Source: Candidatus Bathyarchaeota archaeon
GTDB taxonomy: Archaea > Thermoproteota > Bathyarchaeia > Bathyarchaeales > DTEX01
Direction of reading: 5' to 3'
Length of the DNA: 27,342 bases
Assembly: GCA_018397055.1 (NCBI GenBank)
Contig: JAGTQS010000011.1
Location: 2,077-29,418 of the forward strand
The notes below the pieces were generated by a model, which was given only the letters and a program-made list of their open reading frames with translations, was not told the origin of the DNA and made no database searches. Below are positions 1 to 6,881 of the stretch, one piece after another. A program made the position numbers and the translations under genes. Position 1 is the stretch's first letter. Each line of letters begins with the position of its first letter.

Positions 1-545
1 AAACATTTATGTATCCTAGCATTGGCTTCTGCTGCTGCTAAAAAAGAAGGAGCACCTACCGGCAGGACAAGAAACTCTTGGATGTCTGTAGCCTTTCCCA
101 ATGCGTGTTTTCCTCCACCCACAACATTGCCTAGGGGATAGGGAAGGTCGGAGACAAGAGAACCTCCTAGATACTTGTACAGGGGAAGACCGTACGAGTT
201 TGATGCAGCATCAGCAACAGCCAGCGAAACGGCATACGCTGTGTTTCCTCCAATATTTTGGAAGTTATTTGTTCCGTCAAGCTCACGGAGAATTCTGTCA
301 ATTTCCTCTTGTTCATCTGCGTATAATCCAATTATCTCCGGCGCTATAAGTTCCTCAACTTTTTTTATAGCCTCGTCAACGCCGCCTTTAGGAAAAGAAA
401 TAGCTTCAGCTTTACCTGTGCTTGCCCCACTAGGTGCAGAGGCGCTTCCGAACCCATCTACGGTTATTATGTCAACCTCTATTGTTGGATCTCCGCGGCT
501 GTTGATAATTCTCCGAGCATTTACGTCTTCGATTAGAGCTGACAT
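1..545 (-). CDS. eno: Enolase (phosphopyruvate hydratase), N-terminal part, cut by window edge
   Basis: Enolase interconverts 2-phosphoglycerate and phosphoenolpyruvate in the cytoplasm, in glycolysis and gluconeogenesis. Reading left from the ATG at 543-545 gives about 181 residues with family signatures: NSRGDPTIEVD near residue 13 (usual form NSRGNPT), PSGASTG near residue 37, a GGNTAYAVSLA helix, and GGKHALGKATDIQEFLVLPVGA, which matches the conserved GG.HA...IQEF..P.GA stretch. The catalytic C-terminal barrel lies outside the window. The start is one base after the rpoN stop (TAA-A-ATG), so the gene is co-transcribed with and probably translationally coupled to rpoN, as in many archaea. 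No frameshift is seen in the part present. Confidence 0.96.
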   Translation of the reverse strand, partial: MSALIEDVNARRIINSRGDPTIEVDIITVDGFGSASAPSGASTGKAEAISFPKGGVDEAIKKVEELIAPEIIGLYADEQEEIDRILRELDGTNNFQNIGGNTAYAVSLAVADAASNSYGLPLYKYLGGSLVSDLPYPLGNVVGGGKHALGKATDIQEFLVLPVGAPSFLAAAEANARIHKC

Positions 546-546
546 T

Positions 547-774
547 TTATGTTGCTTCCTCCTCTTTGTTTATTTTCGGTCTCTCGTAAAACTTTATGAT
601 TTCATCTATGATTTCCACATGTGACAAAAGCATACGTCTGCAACAATAACGGGTAACACCTAAATCATCCAAAACTTTTTTTGAGTTTTCGCCAGCTTTA
701 ACTCTTTTAGCAAACTCTTCCCACTTGTCTCCGATAACTTTTCCACATGTGAAGCATCTTACTGGAATGATCAT
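547..774 (-). CDS. rpoN: DNA-directed RNA polymerase subunit N
   Basis: Small zinc-binding subunit of the archaeal RNA polymerase, the counterpart of eukaryotic RPB10, acting in assembly of the D/L/N/P platform. The protein begins MIIPVRCFTCGK and carries the family zinc site: CxxC at residues 7-10 and the later CC pair in RYCCRRM. I start it at the ATG at 774, not at the in-frame GTG at 783, because the family begins MI(I/V)PVRCFTCG and because AGGAAGTG lies just upstream at ribosome-binding distance. Length 75 residues is normal, with a lysine- and glutamate-rich tail. It lies between rps9 and enolase. The rpoK gene often found next to rpoN in archaeal clusters is not present here. Confidence 0.97.
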   Translation of the reverse strand: MIIPVRCFTCGKVIGDKWEEFAKRVKAGENSKKVLDDLGVTRYCCRRMLLSHVEIIDEIIKFYERPKINKEEEAT

Positions 775-806
775 CTTATTCACTTCCTTTTAATTTGTTA
801 TGTTTT

Positions 807-1220
807 TTATCTGTAACTCTTTTGATCTCTTGCTCTGGCGCCTGGGCCACCGAACTTTTTCGGCTCTTTTCGTCTTGGATCTCCAACAACCATGGTTCTG
901 TCATACTTGAGAAATACAGTTCGCAGATGTGAACTCTTTGTCCACTTAATTAGGGCATTAGCAATAGTCATTCGACAAGCTTCAGCCTGACCCATAAAGC
1001 CTCCACCTTTCACTTTTACATTAAAGTCCAACTGCTTCCAAACATCTTCTCCTGCTTGAATCAATGGTTCACGTATTTTTTCTCGGGCGATTAAGGGTTC
1101 ATAAATCTCTAATGGGATGTTGTTTATGCGTATTCTGCCTTTTCCAGGTTTTACAGTCGCCCTCGCGGTTGCGGTTTTGCGTTTTCCACTAATTACTAAT
1201 ACTCTTTTTGTACTTGACAT
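807..1220 (-). CDS. rps9: Small ribosomal subunit protein uS9
   Basis: Structural protein of the 30S head whose basic C-terminal tail reaches towards the P-site tRNA. Visible signatures are GKRKTATARATVKPGKG near the N terminus, VKGGGFMGQAEACRMTIANAL in the middle, and the tail GGPGARARDQKSYR, close to the universal ..R.RRxQxSxR/KR ending. I take the ATG at 1220 (MSSTKRVLVISGKRK, 137 residues) rather than the GTG at 1229, because GGTG sits 6 nt before that ATG and overlaps the end of rpl13. The gene follows rpl13 directly, so the two are probably translationally coupled, as is usual for L13-S9 across cellular life. Confidence 0.98.
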   Translation of the reverse strand: MSSTKRVLVISGKRKTATARATVKPGKGRIRINNIPLEIYEPLIAREKIREPLIQAGEDVWKQLDFNVKVKGGGFMGQAEACRMTIANALIKWTKSSHLRTVFLKYDRTMVVGDPRRKEPKKFGGPGARARDQKSYR

Positions 1221-1229
1221 TTTATGCAC

Positions 1230-1670
1230 CTATTCTTTCCAACCTAAGTTGTGAGCCAGTTCCGAAACTTTGATGTATGAACCTTTTAATGAACTAACAT
1301 CTACTTCAGGCAGTGTAATTGTTTTTGATTCCCTAAATTCTGTTGGAATACCTGAATAGACTCTTAATCTTTTAATTGCATCCATTCCGCAAGGTTTTTT
1401 ACGTGGCAGCATACCTTTAACAGTCTTTTTTACTATACCTTCAGGTGTTCTAGGATGAACCGGTCCTTTTCTATGATGCCCTATTTGAAGAAATTTTTCC
1501 TTTTCTCTTACGATGCTTAATCTTTTTCCAGAAATAACAGCGTCACCTGCATTAACAATAATGATTTTTTCACCTTTCATTAACCGTTTAGCTACAATAC
1601 TAGCCATTCTGCCCAGCACCAGTCCCCTTGCATCGATAATTGTAAGTTGGGTTTTTTCGCTTGCAGCCAT
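1230..1670 (-). CDS. rpl13: Large ribosomal subunit protein uL13
   Basis: Early-binding 50S protein. The 146-residue product shows the archaeal/eukaryotic L13 pattern: IDARGLVLGRMASIVAK at residues 12-28, KIIIVNAGDAVISGK, then GPVHPRTPEGIVKKTVKGMLPRKK and the RLRVYSGIP motif. The ATG at 1670 is the only sensible start and length is normal for Archaea. Its TAG stop at 1230-1232 abuts the rps9 start region, and the upstream rpl18e stop is only six bases away, so it sits within a single transcription unit read leftwards from about 4340. Confidence 0.98.
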   Translation of the reverse strand: MAASEKTQLTIIDARGLVLGRMASIVAKRLMKGEKIIIVNAGDAVISGKRLSIVREKEKFLQIGHHRKGPVHPRTPEGIVKKTVKGMLPRKKPCGMDAIKRLRVYSGIPTEFRESKTITLPEVDVSSLKGSYIKVSELAHNLGWKE

Positions 1671-1676
1671 TGCTAT

Positions 1677-2048
1677 TCACCCTATTATCCTTATGTTTGT
1701 TCCTTTCGGATTCTCCTCGACAATTTCTTGTAAAGTTAGACATTTTCCTTTCGCTTCAACTATTTTTGCTTGAGCTTGGTCAGAGAAATCTAGAGCTGCA
1801 ACGGTTAAAGTGTGCTCTATCATTCCTGAACCAAGAACTTTTCCAGGAACAATTACTATTTCGTTTTCTTTTGTGAGTCTATTGATTTTGCTAACGATAA
1901 CTGAAATGCGTGTTTTTTTAGGTCGTGAAATTTTATTTGCCACATCCCGCCAAATTCCAACATTGTTTTCTCTAGATTTCTTTTTCAAAAAACGAATGAG
2001 GCTTACGAGATTTGGATTTGTACTTCTAACTTGTTTTTTCGGACACAT
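1677..2048 (-). CDS. rpl18e: Large ribosomal subunit protein eL18 (archaeal L18e)
   Basis: 50S protein shared by Archaea and Eukarya and absent from Bacteria, so it is a domain-level marker for this window. The 123-residue product has the typical STNPNLVSLIRFLKKKSRENN opening, RPKKTRISVIVSKINRLT, the VPGKVLGSGMIEHTLTVAALDFS core and a C-terminal NPKGTNIRIIG. The ATG at 2048 lies 23 nt inside the 3' end of rpoD, in another frame. No alternative start is near, so the overlap looks real and suggests coupled translation. Confidence 0.97.
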   Translation of the reverse strand: MCPKKQVRSTNPNLVSLIRFLKKKSRENNVGIWRDVANKISRPKKTRISVIVSKINRLTKENEIVIVPGKVLGSGMIEHTLTVAALDFSDQAQAKIVEAKGKCLTLQEIVEENPKGTNIRIIG

Positions 2049-2856
2049 TTATCGCCATCTCCAACTGACTTATGAAATCCAAAATTTTTTCCTCATATAT
2101 TTTTAATGATTCATAAAAAATACGTTCAACCGGAAGAGCGCCGGTGGATTCTATGTAAAAAATGAAAGAATTTTGTTTTTTATCCAACTTTATTGCCGAT
2201 TGATTTTTATTACATGCCTCGACGCAATCTCCGCACAGTATGCATTCTATCTCATTTGCCACCCTTACCTTGCCTTTAGTTTCTTCAAACACCCTTTTAG
2301 GGCAAATTCTGATGCATTCTTTGCATTCATTGCATTTTGTCTTGTCAATTTTTACAACTGGAACGTATCTATATGTACAAGAAGATACTGGTTGCCATTT
2401 TGCATGAACCGTACCTTTTCCAAGTTTCGCGTAAGCTTCTAATCGTATTTTTTGACCGGGAGCAAGTTTCACTAAGGGTATTTTTTCGCTTACGGGAACT
2501 ATGTGCGGATCCTCAGAAACTAAATTTCCAGAGTAGACTGTTAATGGCTTATTAGCTTCAACATCCAATGTCAAAACTGTTCTACAAAGGTGGCATCCAA
2601 GTTCGCTTTTACAACTACATTTCTCGGGAAGATTGTAAGCGTCAAGGTCAGTTTTGAGCGGTATAAGGCCTAACCTTAAAGCCAGAATTTCATCGTGTAG
2701 AACAGATGAGTTTTCAATCATCACAATATCATCTAAAGCCATTACGGGAACCTCTGTCAATATTAGACGTCTGATCGTATTAGCCATAAGAGTGTTTATT
2801 CCCTCTACAATTAACCGAATTGATTCCTCATTTTTTTCAAGGATGTTTATATCCAT
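2026..2856 (-). CDS. rpoD: DNA-directed RNA polymerase subunit D with two 4Fe-4S cluster motifs
   Basis: Archaeal counterpart of RPB3/AC40 and of one bacterial alpha subunit; it forms the RNA polymerase assembly platform with L, N and P. The dimerization fold is split as usual: residues 1-50 (ANTIRRLILTEVPVMALDDIVM) and about 225-276 (FIFYIESTGALPVERIFYESL). The inserted domain has a Cys-rich hook (C80, C82, C88, C91) and a ferredoxin-like part with two complete four-cysteine sets, C175/C178/C181/C185 followed by Pro and C205/C208/C211/C215 followed by Asn. This places it with subunits D expected to carry two 4Fe-4S clusters. Start ATG at 2856 has GAGG nine bases upstream. Length 276 fits the cluster-bearing class. 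Confidence 0.97.
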   Translation of the reverse strand: MDINILEKNEESIRLIVEGINTLMANTIRRLILTEVPVMALDDIVMIENSSVLHDEILALRLGLIPLKTDLDAYNLPEKCSCKSELGCHLCRTVLTLDVEANKPLTVYSGNLVSEDPHIVPVSEKIPLVKLAPGQKIRLEAYAKLGKGTVHAKWQPVSSCTYRYVPVVKIDKTKCNECKECIRICPKRVFEETKGKVRVANEIECILCGDCVEACNKNQSAIKLDKKQNSFIFYIESTGALPVERIFYESLKIYEEKILDFISQLEMAINVSEKTS

Positions 2857-2891
2857 AGATCATGTCCTCTTTACAAAATCTAAAAAACATT

Positions 2892-3290
2892 TTAAACTCT
2901 TCTTCCTCTACGTCCACCTTTTCGCCTCGTTCCATCATGAGGAAGAGGTGTAACTTCCTCAATACGACCTATAGTCTTAAAACCAGCGCGAGCTAACGCC
3001 CTGATTGCTGCTTGCGCTCCAGGACCTGGAGTTCGCGCACCAGACCCACCCGGAGCTCTGACTTTTATATGAATCGCAGTTATTCCTTTTTCTTGAGCTA
3101 TTGAAGCAACATAAGCAGCAGACCTCATGGCGGCATATGGAGATGACTGAAGCCTATCAGCCTTGACAAACATGCCTCCACAAGCCTTAGCTATGGTTTC
3201 TGCGCCTGATAGATCTGTCATGTGCACAATTGTGTTATTGTAGGAGCTATAAATGTGAACAATTCCCCATTTCTCATCCTTTTTACTCAT
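2892..3290 (-). CDS. rps11: Small ribosomal subunit protein uS11
   Basis: 30S platform protein contacting 16S rRNA near the E site. The 132-residue product has IVHIYSSYNNTIVHMTDLSGAETIAK near the N terminus, GGMFVKADRLQSSPYAAMRSA, the glycine-rich KVRAPGGSGARTPGPGAQAAIRAL segment and the basic end LPHDGTRRKGGRRGRRV, all standard for archaeal S11. The ATG at 3290 lies 8 nt inside the end of rps4. A 35-nt gap separates it from rpoD. Confidence 0.98.
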   Translation of the reverse strand: MSKKDEKWGIVHIYSSYNNTIVHMTDLSGAETIAKACGGMFVKADRLQSSPYAAMRSAAYVASIAQEKGITAIHIKVRAPGGSGARTPGPGAQAAIRALARAGFKTIGRIEEVTPLPHDGTRRKGGRRGRRV

Positions 3291-3831
3291 TTTTATCTGT
3301 CTCCTTTGTCATTATTTCTAATGATTGCCTAAAAACATGTTCAGGATTGTTTAAGAGACTGGTTGATGCGTAAAATATGCTGTTTTCTTCTTTTTTAGGT
3401 ACAAGATAACTTGGAGATGAAACTTTTCGGTTGTTAATAGCGATGTGACCGTGCGTTATCAATTGACGGGCTTGATACATAGTCTTAGCTAGTCCCTTTC
3501 TTTGCACAATCGTTTGAAGACGACGTTCAAGTATAGATTCTATATCCAAGTCTAAAACATCGTCTAGAACGGCAGTTTCAGGAAGAATCCCCAAAAACTT
3601 CAGCCGGCTCAGGAGTTGTGACTCAAGTTTTGTCCTGCTAGAAGTTGACATGCTTAAAAGAGACCTAGCCATGCTTCGAAATTTTGAAAGCATATCTTTA
3701 TGGTGCCAAAGTTCCCGTTTATTTCTTAAGCCATACTCTCCAAGTAATCTTAACTCGCTTTCTAAAATATCTTGTCTCCAAGGAAACTTCGGAGTCTCAT
3801 ATTTCTTTTTTTGTTTTCTAGGATCCCCCAA
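3283..3831 (-). CDS. rps4: Small ribosomal subunit protein uS4
   Basis: 30S assembly-initiating protein. The 182-residue product opens with the strongly conserved archaeal sequence MGDPRKQKKKYETPKFPW, and this decides the start: the codon at 3829-3831 is TTG, 14 nt inside the end of rps13. The S4 RNA-binding domain lies at about residues 105-160 (RRLQTIVQRKG, then QARQLITHGHIAINNRKV). The C-terminal tail is acidic and polar. Overlap with rps13 upstream and rps11 downstream indicates coupled translation within the operon. Confidence 0.98.
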   Translation of the reverse strand: MGDPRKQKKKYETPKFPWRQDILESELRLLGEYGLRNKRELWHHKDMLSKFRSMARSLLSMSTSSRTKLESQLLSRLKFLGILPETAVLDDVLDLDIESILERRLQTIVQRKGLAKTMYQARQLITHGHIAINNRKVSSPSYLVPKKEENSIFYASTSLLNNPEHVFRQSLEIMTKETDKNE

Positions 3832-4285
3832 CTGGTGCCGCCCTCTCTTTTTTCTTTACGCCAACAACTTTGCCCGTTCTTCCAGTAGACCTCGTTCTTT
3901 GTCCTCGAGTTTTTAAACCATAAGAATGTCTGTAACCCTTCCACGACCTTAAGGAAGTCATTCTTTCAATGTCTTGTTTAATTTTCAAATCAAGGTCAGC
4001 GGTTGTAAGATGAGTATCTTTTCCAGTTTCCAAATCCTTACGTCGGTTAAGCAGCCATGAGGGTAAACCCAAGTTTTCGATGTTGGCAAGAGTTTCCTCA
4101 AGTCTTCTCATTTCAACATCTGACAAAAAACCTAACCTTTTTTCAAAAGGTATATTGGCTTTCCTAACTAAAGCACTTGCTAATCGTTTATTGATGCCTC
4201 TTATATTGTTCAGCGCAAAGACTACTTTTTGTGTGCCATCCAAGTCTTTGCCTAACAGGCGAACTATGTGCTTAAACTCTGACAT
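3818..4285 (-). CDS. rps13: Small ribosomal subunit protein uS13
   Basis: 30S head protein that contacts P-site tRNA and forms intersubunit bridges. Signatures are FKHIVRLLGKDLDGTQKVVFALNNIRGI at the N terminus, a helical middle, and the basic C terminus RSWKGYRHSYGLKTRGQRTRSTGRTG with the KKKERAAP tail. I start it at the ATG at 4285 (155 residues) instead of the in-frame TTG at 4315. The TATA box at 4339-4346 predicts a transcript start near 4317, AAAGGAGC is then available as a ribosome-binding site, and archaeal S13 proteins commonly begin MSEEFKHIVR. It is the first gene of the operon. Confidence 0.97.
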   Translation of the reverse strand: MSEFKHIVRLLGKDLDGTQKVVFALNNIRGINKRLASALVRKANIPFEKRLGFLSDVEMRRLEETLANIENLGLPSWLLNRRKDLETGKDTHLTTADLDLKIKQDIERMTSLRSWKGYRHSYGLKTRGQRTRSTGRTGKVVGVKKKERAAPVGGS

Positions 4286-4338
4286 TCCTAATTCTTTTGC
4301 TCCTTTTCGAATCAACTAACTACGAAGTGGCACGTTTT

Positions 4339-4346
4339 TATTTAAA
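4339..4346 (-). promoter_or_regulatory. TATA box of the rps13-to-enolase operon
   Basis: On the minus strand this reads TTTAAATA inside the AT-rich stretch TATATTTAAATAA, matching the archaeal TATA consensus. A start about 25-28 nt downstream falls near 4315-4319, giving a leader of roughly 30 nt before the rps13 ATG at 4285 with AAAGGAGC in it. The position fits the operon start well. Confidence 0.75.
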
Positions 4347-4491
4347 TATATCGTTTTAGACCTCAAAAAATAATGATTGGCTTTTGTATTACCCACAATT
4401 TTAAAAGGTCAATGGTAAGTTGAAAGCAATTTTCAGATGGTATTGATAATTAAAATAACTTGATAAAAGGACTTAGAAGATTCTGAAAAAA

Positions 4492-5511
4492 TTAGAGGGT
4501 TAAAATAATTTTTAAGACGTTTCCCCTCTTTTCTGATAACATTTCGAAGCCTTCTTTCACTTTTTCAAGTGGCATTACATTCGTAATTAAGCGTTTAACG
4601 TCGATTTTTCGGTTGCATAGGTAGTTAAAAGCTCTTCTAAAATCGTCTTGGGCATAGGCATAGGACCCTCTAATCTGCAGTTCTCTTGTAACTATAGACA
4701 GGACATCAAGGCTCATATTTTTAGAAAGCATCCCAATGATTGTTAATTTGCCACCTATCCCAAGCATCCTTAGTCCTTGCTGAACCGTTGCTTCCAGACC
4801 TACGGCTTCGAAAACTACGTCCGCTCCCGAACCGTTCGTTAATTCCGTTATTCTAGTAACCAGATCTTCGGTTTTGGAATTTATCGTAATATCAGCACCG
4901 AGTGTTTTTGAGTAATCTAACCTGAAATCAACCACATCCGAAACGATGAGTAGACCAGCTCCTGCAGCTTTTGCTGCTTTTAGGGTCATCGACCCAATGA
5001 TTCCTGCTCCAATAACTACAGTTGTGTCCCCAAGTCTGACATCTGTGCTATTCACAGCCCTAATACCAACCGCAAGTGGTTCAGCCATCGCCCCTTCTTC
5101 AAAAGACACGTGTTCTGGTAGAACGTAGCAATTTAACGCAGGCACTGCTACATATTCAGCGAAAGCTCCACTTGTATGTAAGCCAAGCAATTTTACATTG
5201 CGGCAAACGCTACCTTGACCTCTTACACAGGGAGTGCACGTACCACATCGTTTTATGGGGTCCACGGTTACTTTTTCTCCAATGTTTAGGTTGTTAACAT
5301 TTTTTCCGAGTTCAACAATTTCTCCAGAAAATTCATGACCCATAACTAATGGCGGAGTTCTTCTCTGAGAAACTCCTTCGAAAGCATGAAGTTCTGAGCC
5401 GCAAATTCCAACAGCTCTAACTCTAACTAAGACTTCGTCATCTTTTATTTTAGGCTTAGGAACGTCTTCAATTCTTATGTCTTTTCCGCCATACCAGACA
5501 GCTGCTTTCAT
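4492..5511 (-). CDS. Zinc-dependent medium-chain alcohol/polyol dehydrogenase
   Basis: Member of the zinc-containing MDR superfamily (alcohol, sorbitol and threonine dehydrogenase relatives); these oxidize a secondary alcohol or polyol with NAD(P)+. Catalytic zinc ligands are visible as C37 (GICGSE), H59 and E60 (MGHEFSGE), with E144 in AMAEPLAV. The structural zinc lobe C89, C92, C95, C103 is complete. The GxGxxG nucleotide-binding turn is GAGIIG at 168-173, followed by a hydrophobic strand ending IVSD. Length 339 is normal. The substrate cannot be assigned. It stands alone, divergent from the URO-D-like gene. AGGTG lies 8 nt before its ATG and an AT-rich stretch near 5568-5579 could be its TATA box, but I am unsure of that. 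Confidence 0.93.
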   Translation of the reverse strand: MKAAVWYGGKDIRIEDVPKPKIKDDEVLVRVRAVGICGSELHAFEGVSQRRTPPLVMGHEFSGEIVELGKNVNNLNIGEKVTVDPIKRCGTCTPCVRGQGSVCRNVKLLGLHTSGAFAEYVAVPALNCYVLPEHVSFEEGAMAEPLAVGIRAVNSTDVRLGDTTVVIGAGIIGSMTLKAAKAAGAGLLIVSDVVDFRLDYSKTLGADITINSKTEDLVTRITELTNGSGADVVFEAVGLEATVQQGLRMLGIGGKLTIIGMLSKNMSLDVLSIVTRELQIRGSYAYAQDDFRRAFNYLCNRKIDVKRLITNVMPLEKVKEGFEMLSEKRGNVLKIILTL

Positions 5512-5607
5512 ATCTATTCACCTGTCTTCCTCTGTTTTCATAGAATTTATCATTTATTAGTTATTAGCTTTTTTAAGCAACCTTTTGCATCAAAACCGTT
5601 ATCAACC

Positions 5608-5616
5608 TTTAATATA
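5608..5616 (+). promoter_or_regulatory. TATA box of the URO-D-like/PHP gene pair
   Basis: TTTAATATA lies on the plus strand about 37 nt before the first possible start codon. A transcript start 25-28 nt downstream would fall near 5637-5640, leaving a very short leader that begins at about GAGG (5639-5642). Confidence 0.6.
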
Positions 5617-5644
5617 CATTTTTGTTTAATGGAATTTCGAGGCG

Positions 5645-6841
5645 TTGAAATTGAAGGCTTCTGTAAAAAAATTATTAAAAAAAATTAAGGAATATGATCC
5701 CAAGCCGAATGTGAAACGTTTACATGATGCTCTTTCCAGAACTGAGATTCCTGACCGTGTGCCATTCATGGAACTTTTTGCGGATAACGAAGTTATGGCC
5801 GCAATTCTTGGCAAGCGTCTAAATTTCTTTAACAAAAAGCTTCAAAGTAGAAAGCAGTGGAAAGAAAGGATGCTTTCGTTGATTGAGTTCTATGAAATGC
5901 TTGGTTACGATTACGTTCGAGCTGACACAAGAGATTTTACGGCAACGGTTAAACAATACAAGATTGATGAAACACTTTTTGCAGCTGGTAACGTTGGCAC
6001 AAGAGCTTATCGATACAAAACAAGAGATGTAGCTTTTGAGCTTAGCCGAGGACAAAGAACCTGGGCAAACGAAGAAACCGGCATAATAGCAGACTGGAAA
6101 GATTTTAATGTATTCCCTTGGGAAGACCCAGAAACAATTGCAGGAGAGGGAAACCATGGTTTAGAGTGGGTTTGCGATCATGTTCCCTCAGGCATGGGCG
6201 TTGTCTCCGGCGCTGGCGCAGTTCTTGAGCCTGTGATGTGGATGATGGGAATAAGAAATTTTTATGTAAGCCTATATAGACAGCCTGATCTTGTCGATGC
6301 CATGTTCAAGAAGGTTTCAGAGATAAACATTGCACGTTTTAGGTTAGCTACTGATACTAGTAGAAAAATTGTGGCCTTCTGGGGTTCAGATGATTGGGGC
6401 TACAAGAATGGTCCTATGATATCGCCTAATATGTTGAGGCGCTGGGTATTTCCGGGTCATAAAAAAATGGCTGAATTGGCGCATTCTAAGGGTTCATTCT
6501 ATTTGTTTCATTCATGTGGTAATCTTAAGGCTGTCATGGATGACATAATAGACGATATTAAGGTTGACGCTAAGCACTCGTTCGAGGACGCATATCTTTC
6601 AGTCACTGAGGCGAAAAAACTTTATGGGCACCGAATTGCCTTGCTCGGTGGCGTCGACATGGATGTGTTATGTAGATGTACACCAGACGAAGTTAAAAAG
6701 TATGTCAGTAATGTTCTGAAAGTGTGTAAGCCTAGTGGAGGATACTGCTTAGGAAGCGGGAATACTGTTGCAAACTATGTTCCACTTGAAAATTACTTAA
6801 CAATGATTATTGTTGGATTAGAAGAAGGTTGGTACACTTAA
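5645..6841 (+). CDS. URO-D/MtaA-superfamily protein (cobamide methyltransferase-like), unknown substrate
   Basis: Belongs to the uroporphyrinogen decarboxylase fold superfamily, which also holds methylcobamide:coenzyme M methyltransferases (MtaA, MtbA, CmuA). The barrel is recognisable from the opening RTEIPDRVPFMELFAD and the late VDAKHSFED and ALLGGVDMDVLC strands. A methyltransferase-type zinc site looks possible: H289 and C291 in FHSCGNL plus C368 in GGYCLGSGN. True HemE function is unlikely given these residues and the context. The start is TTG: codons at 5645 and 5651 both qualify, and GAGG at 5639-5642 is better spaced (8 nt) for 5651. The 398-residue length suits the family. It is followed after 40 nt by the PHP gene, probably co-transcribed. 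The reaction is unknown. Confidence 0.85.
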   Translation: MKLKASVKKLLKKIKEYDPKPNVKRLHDALSRTEIPDRVPFMELFADNEVMAAILGKRLNFFNKKLQSRKQWKERMLSLIEFYEMLGYDYVRADTRDFTATVKQYKIDETLFAAGNVGTRAYRYKTRDVAFELSRGQRTWANEETGIIADWKDFNVFPWEDPETIAGEGNHGLEWVCDHVPSGMGVVSGAGAVLEPVMWMMGIRNFYVSLYRQPDLVDAMFKKVSEINIARFRLATDTSRKIVAFWGSDDWGYKNGPMISPNMLRRWVFPGHKKMAELAHSKGSFYLFHSCGNLKAVMDDIIDDIKVDAKHSFEDAYLSVTEAKKLYGHRIALLGGVDMDVLCRCTPDEVKKYVSNVLKVCKPSGGYCLGSGNTVANYVPLENYLTMIIVGLEEGWYT

Positions 6842-6881
6842 AGACAACAGCTTAAATGGCTTTCAAGGAAAAAGGTTCGGC

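Noticed and set aside
175..624. 149-codon plus-strand ORF at the left edge
   Set aside because: It is antisense to enolase and rpoN, whose products are unmistakable.
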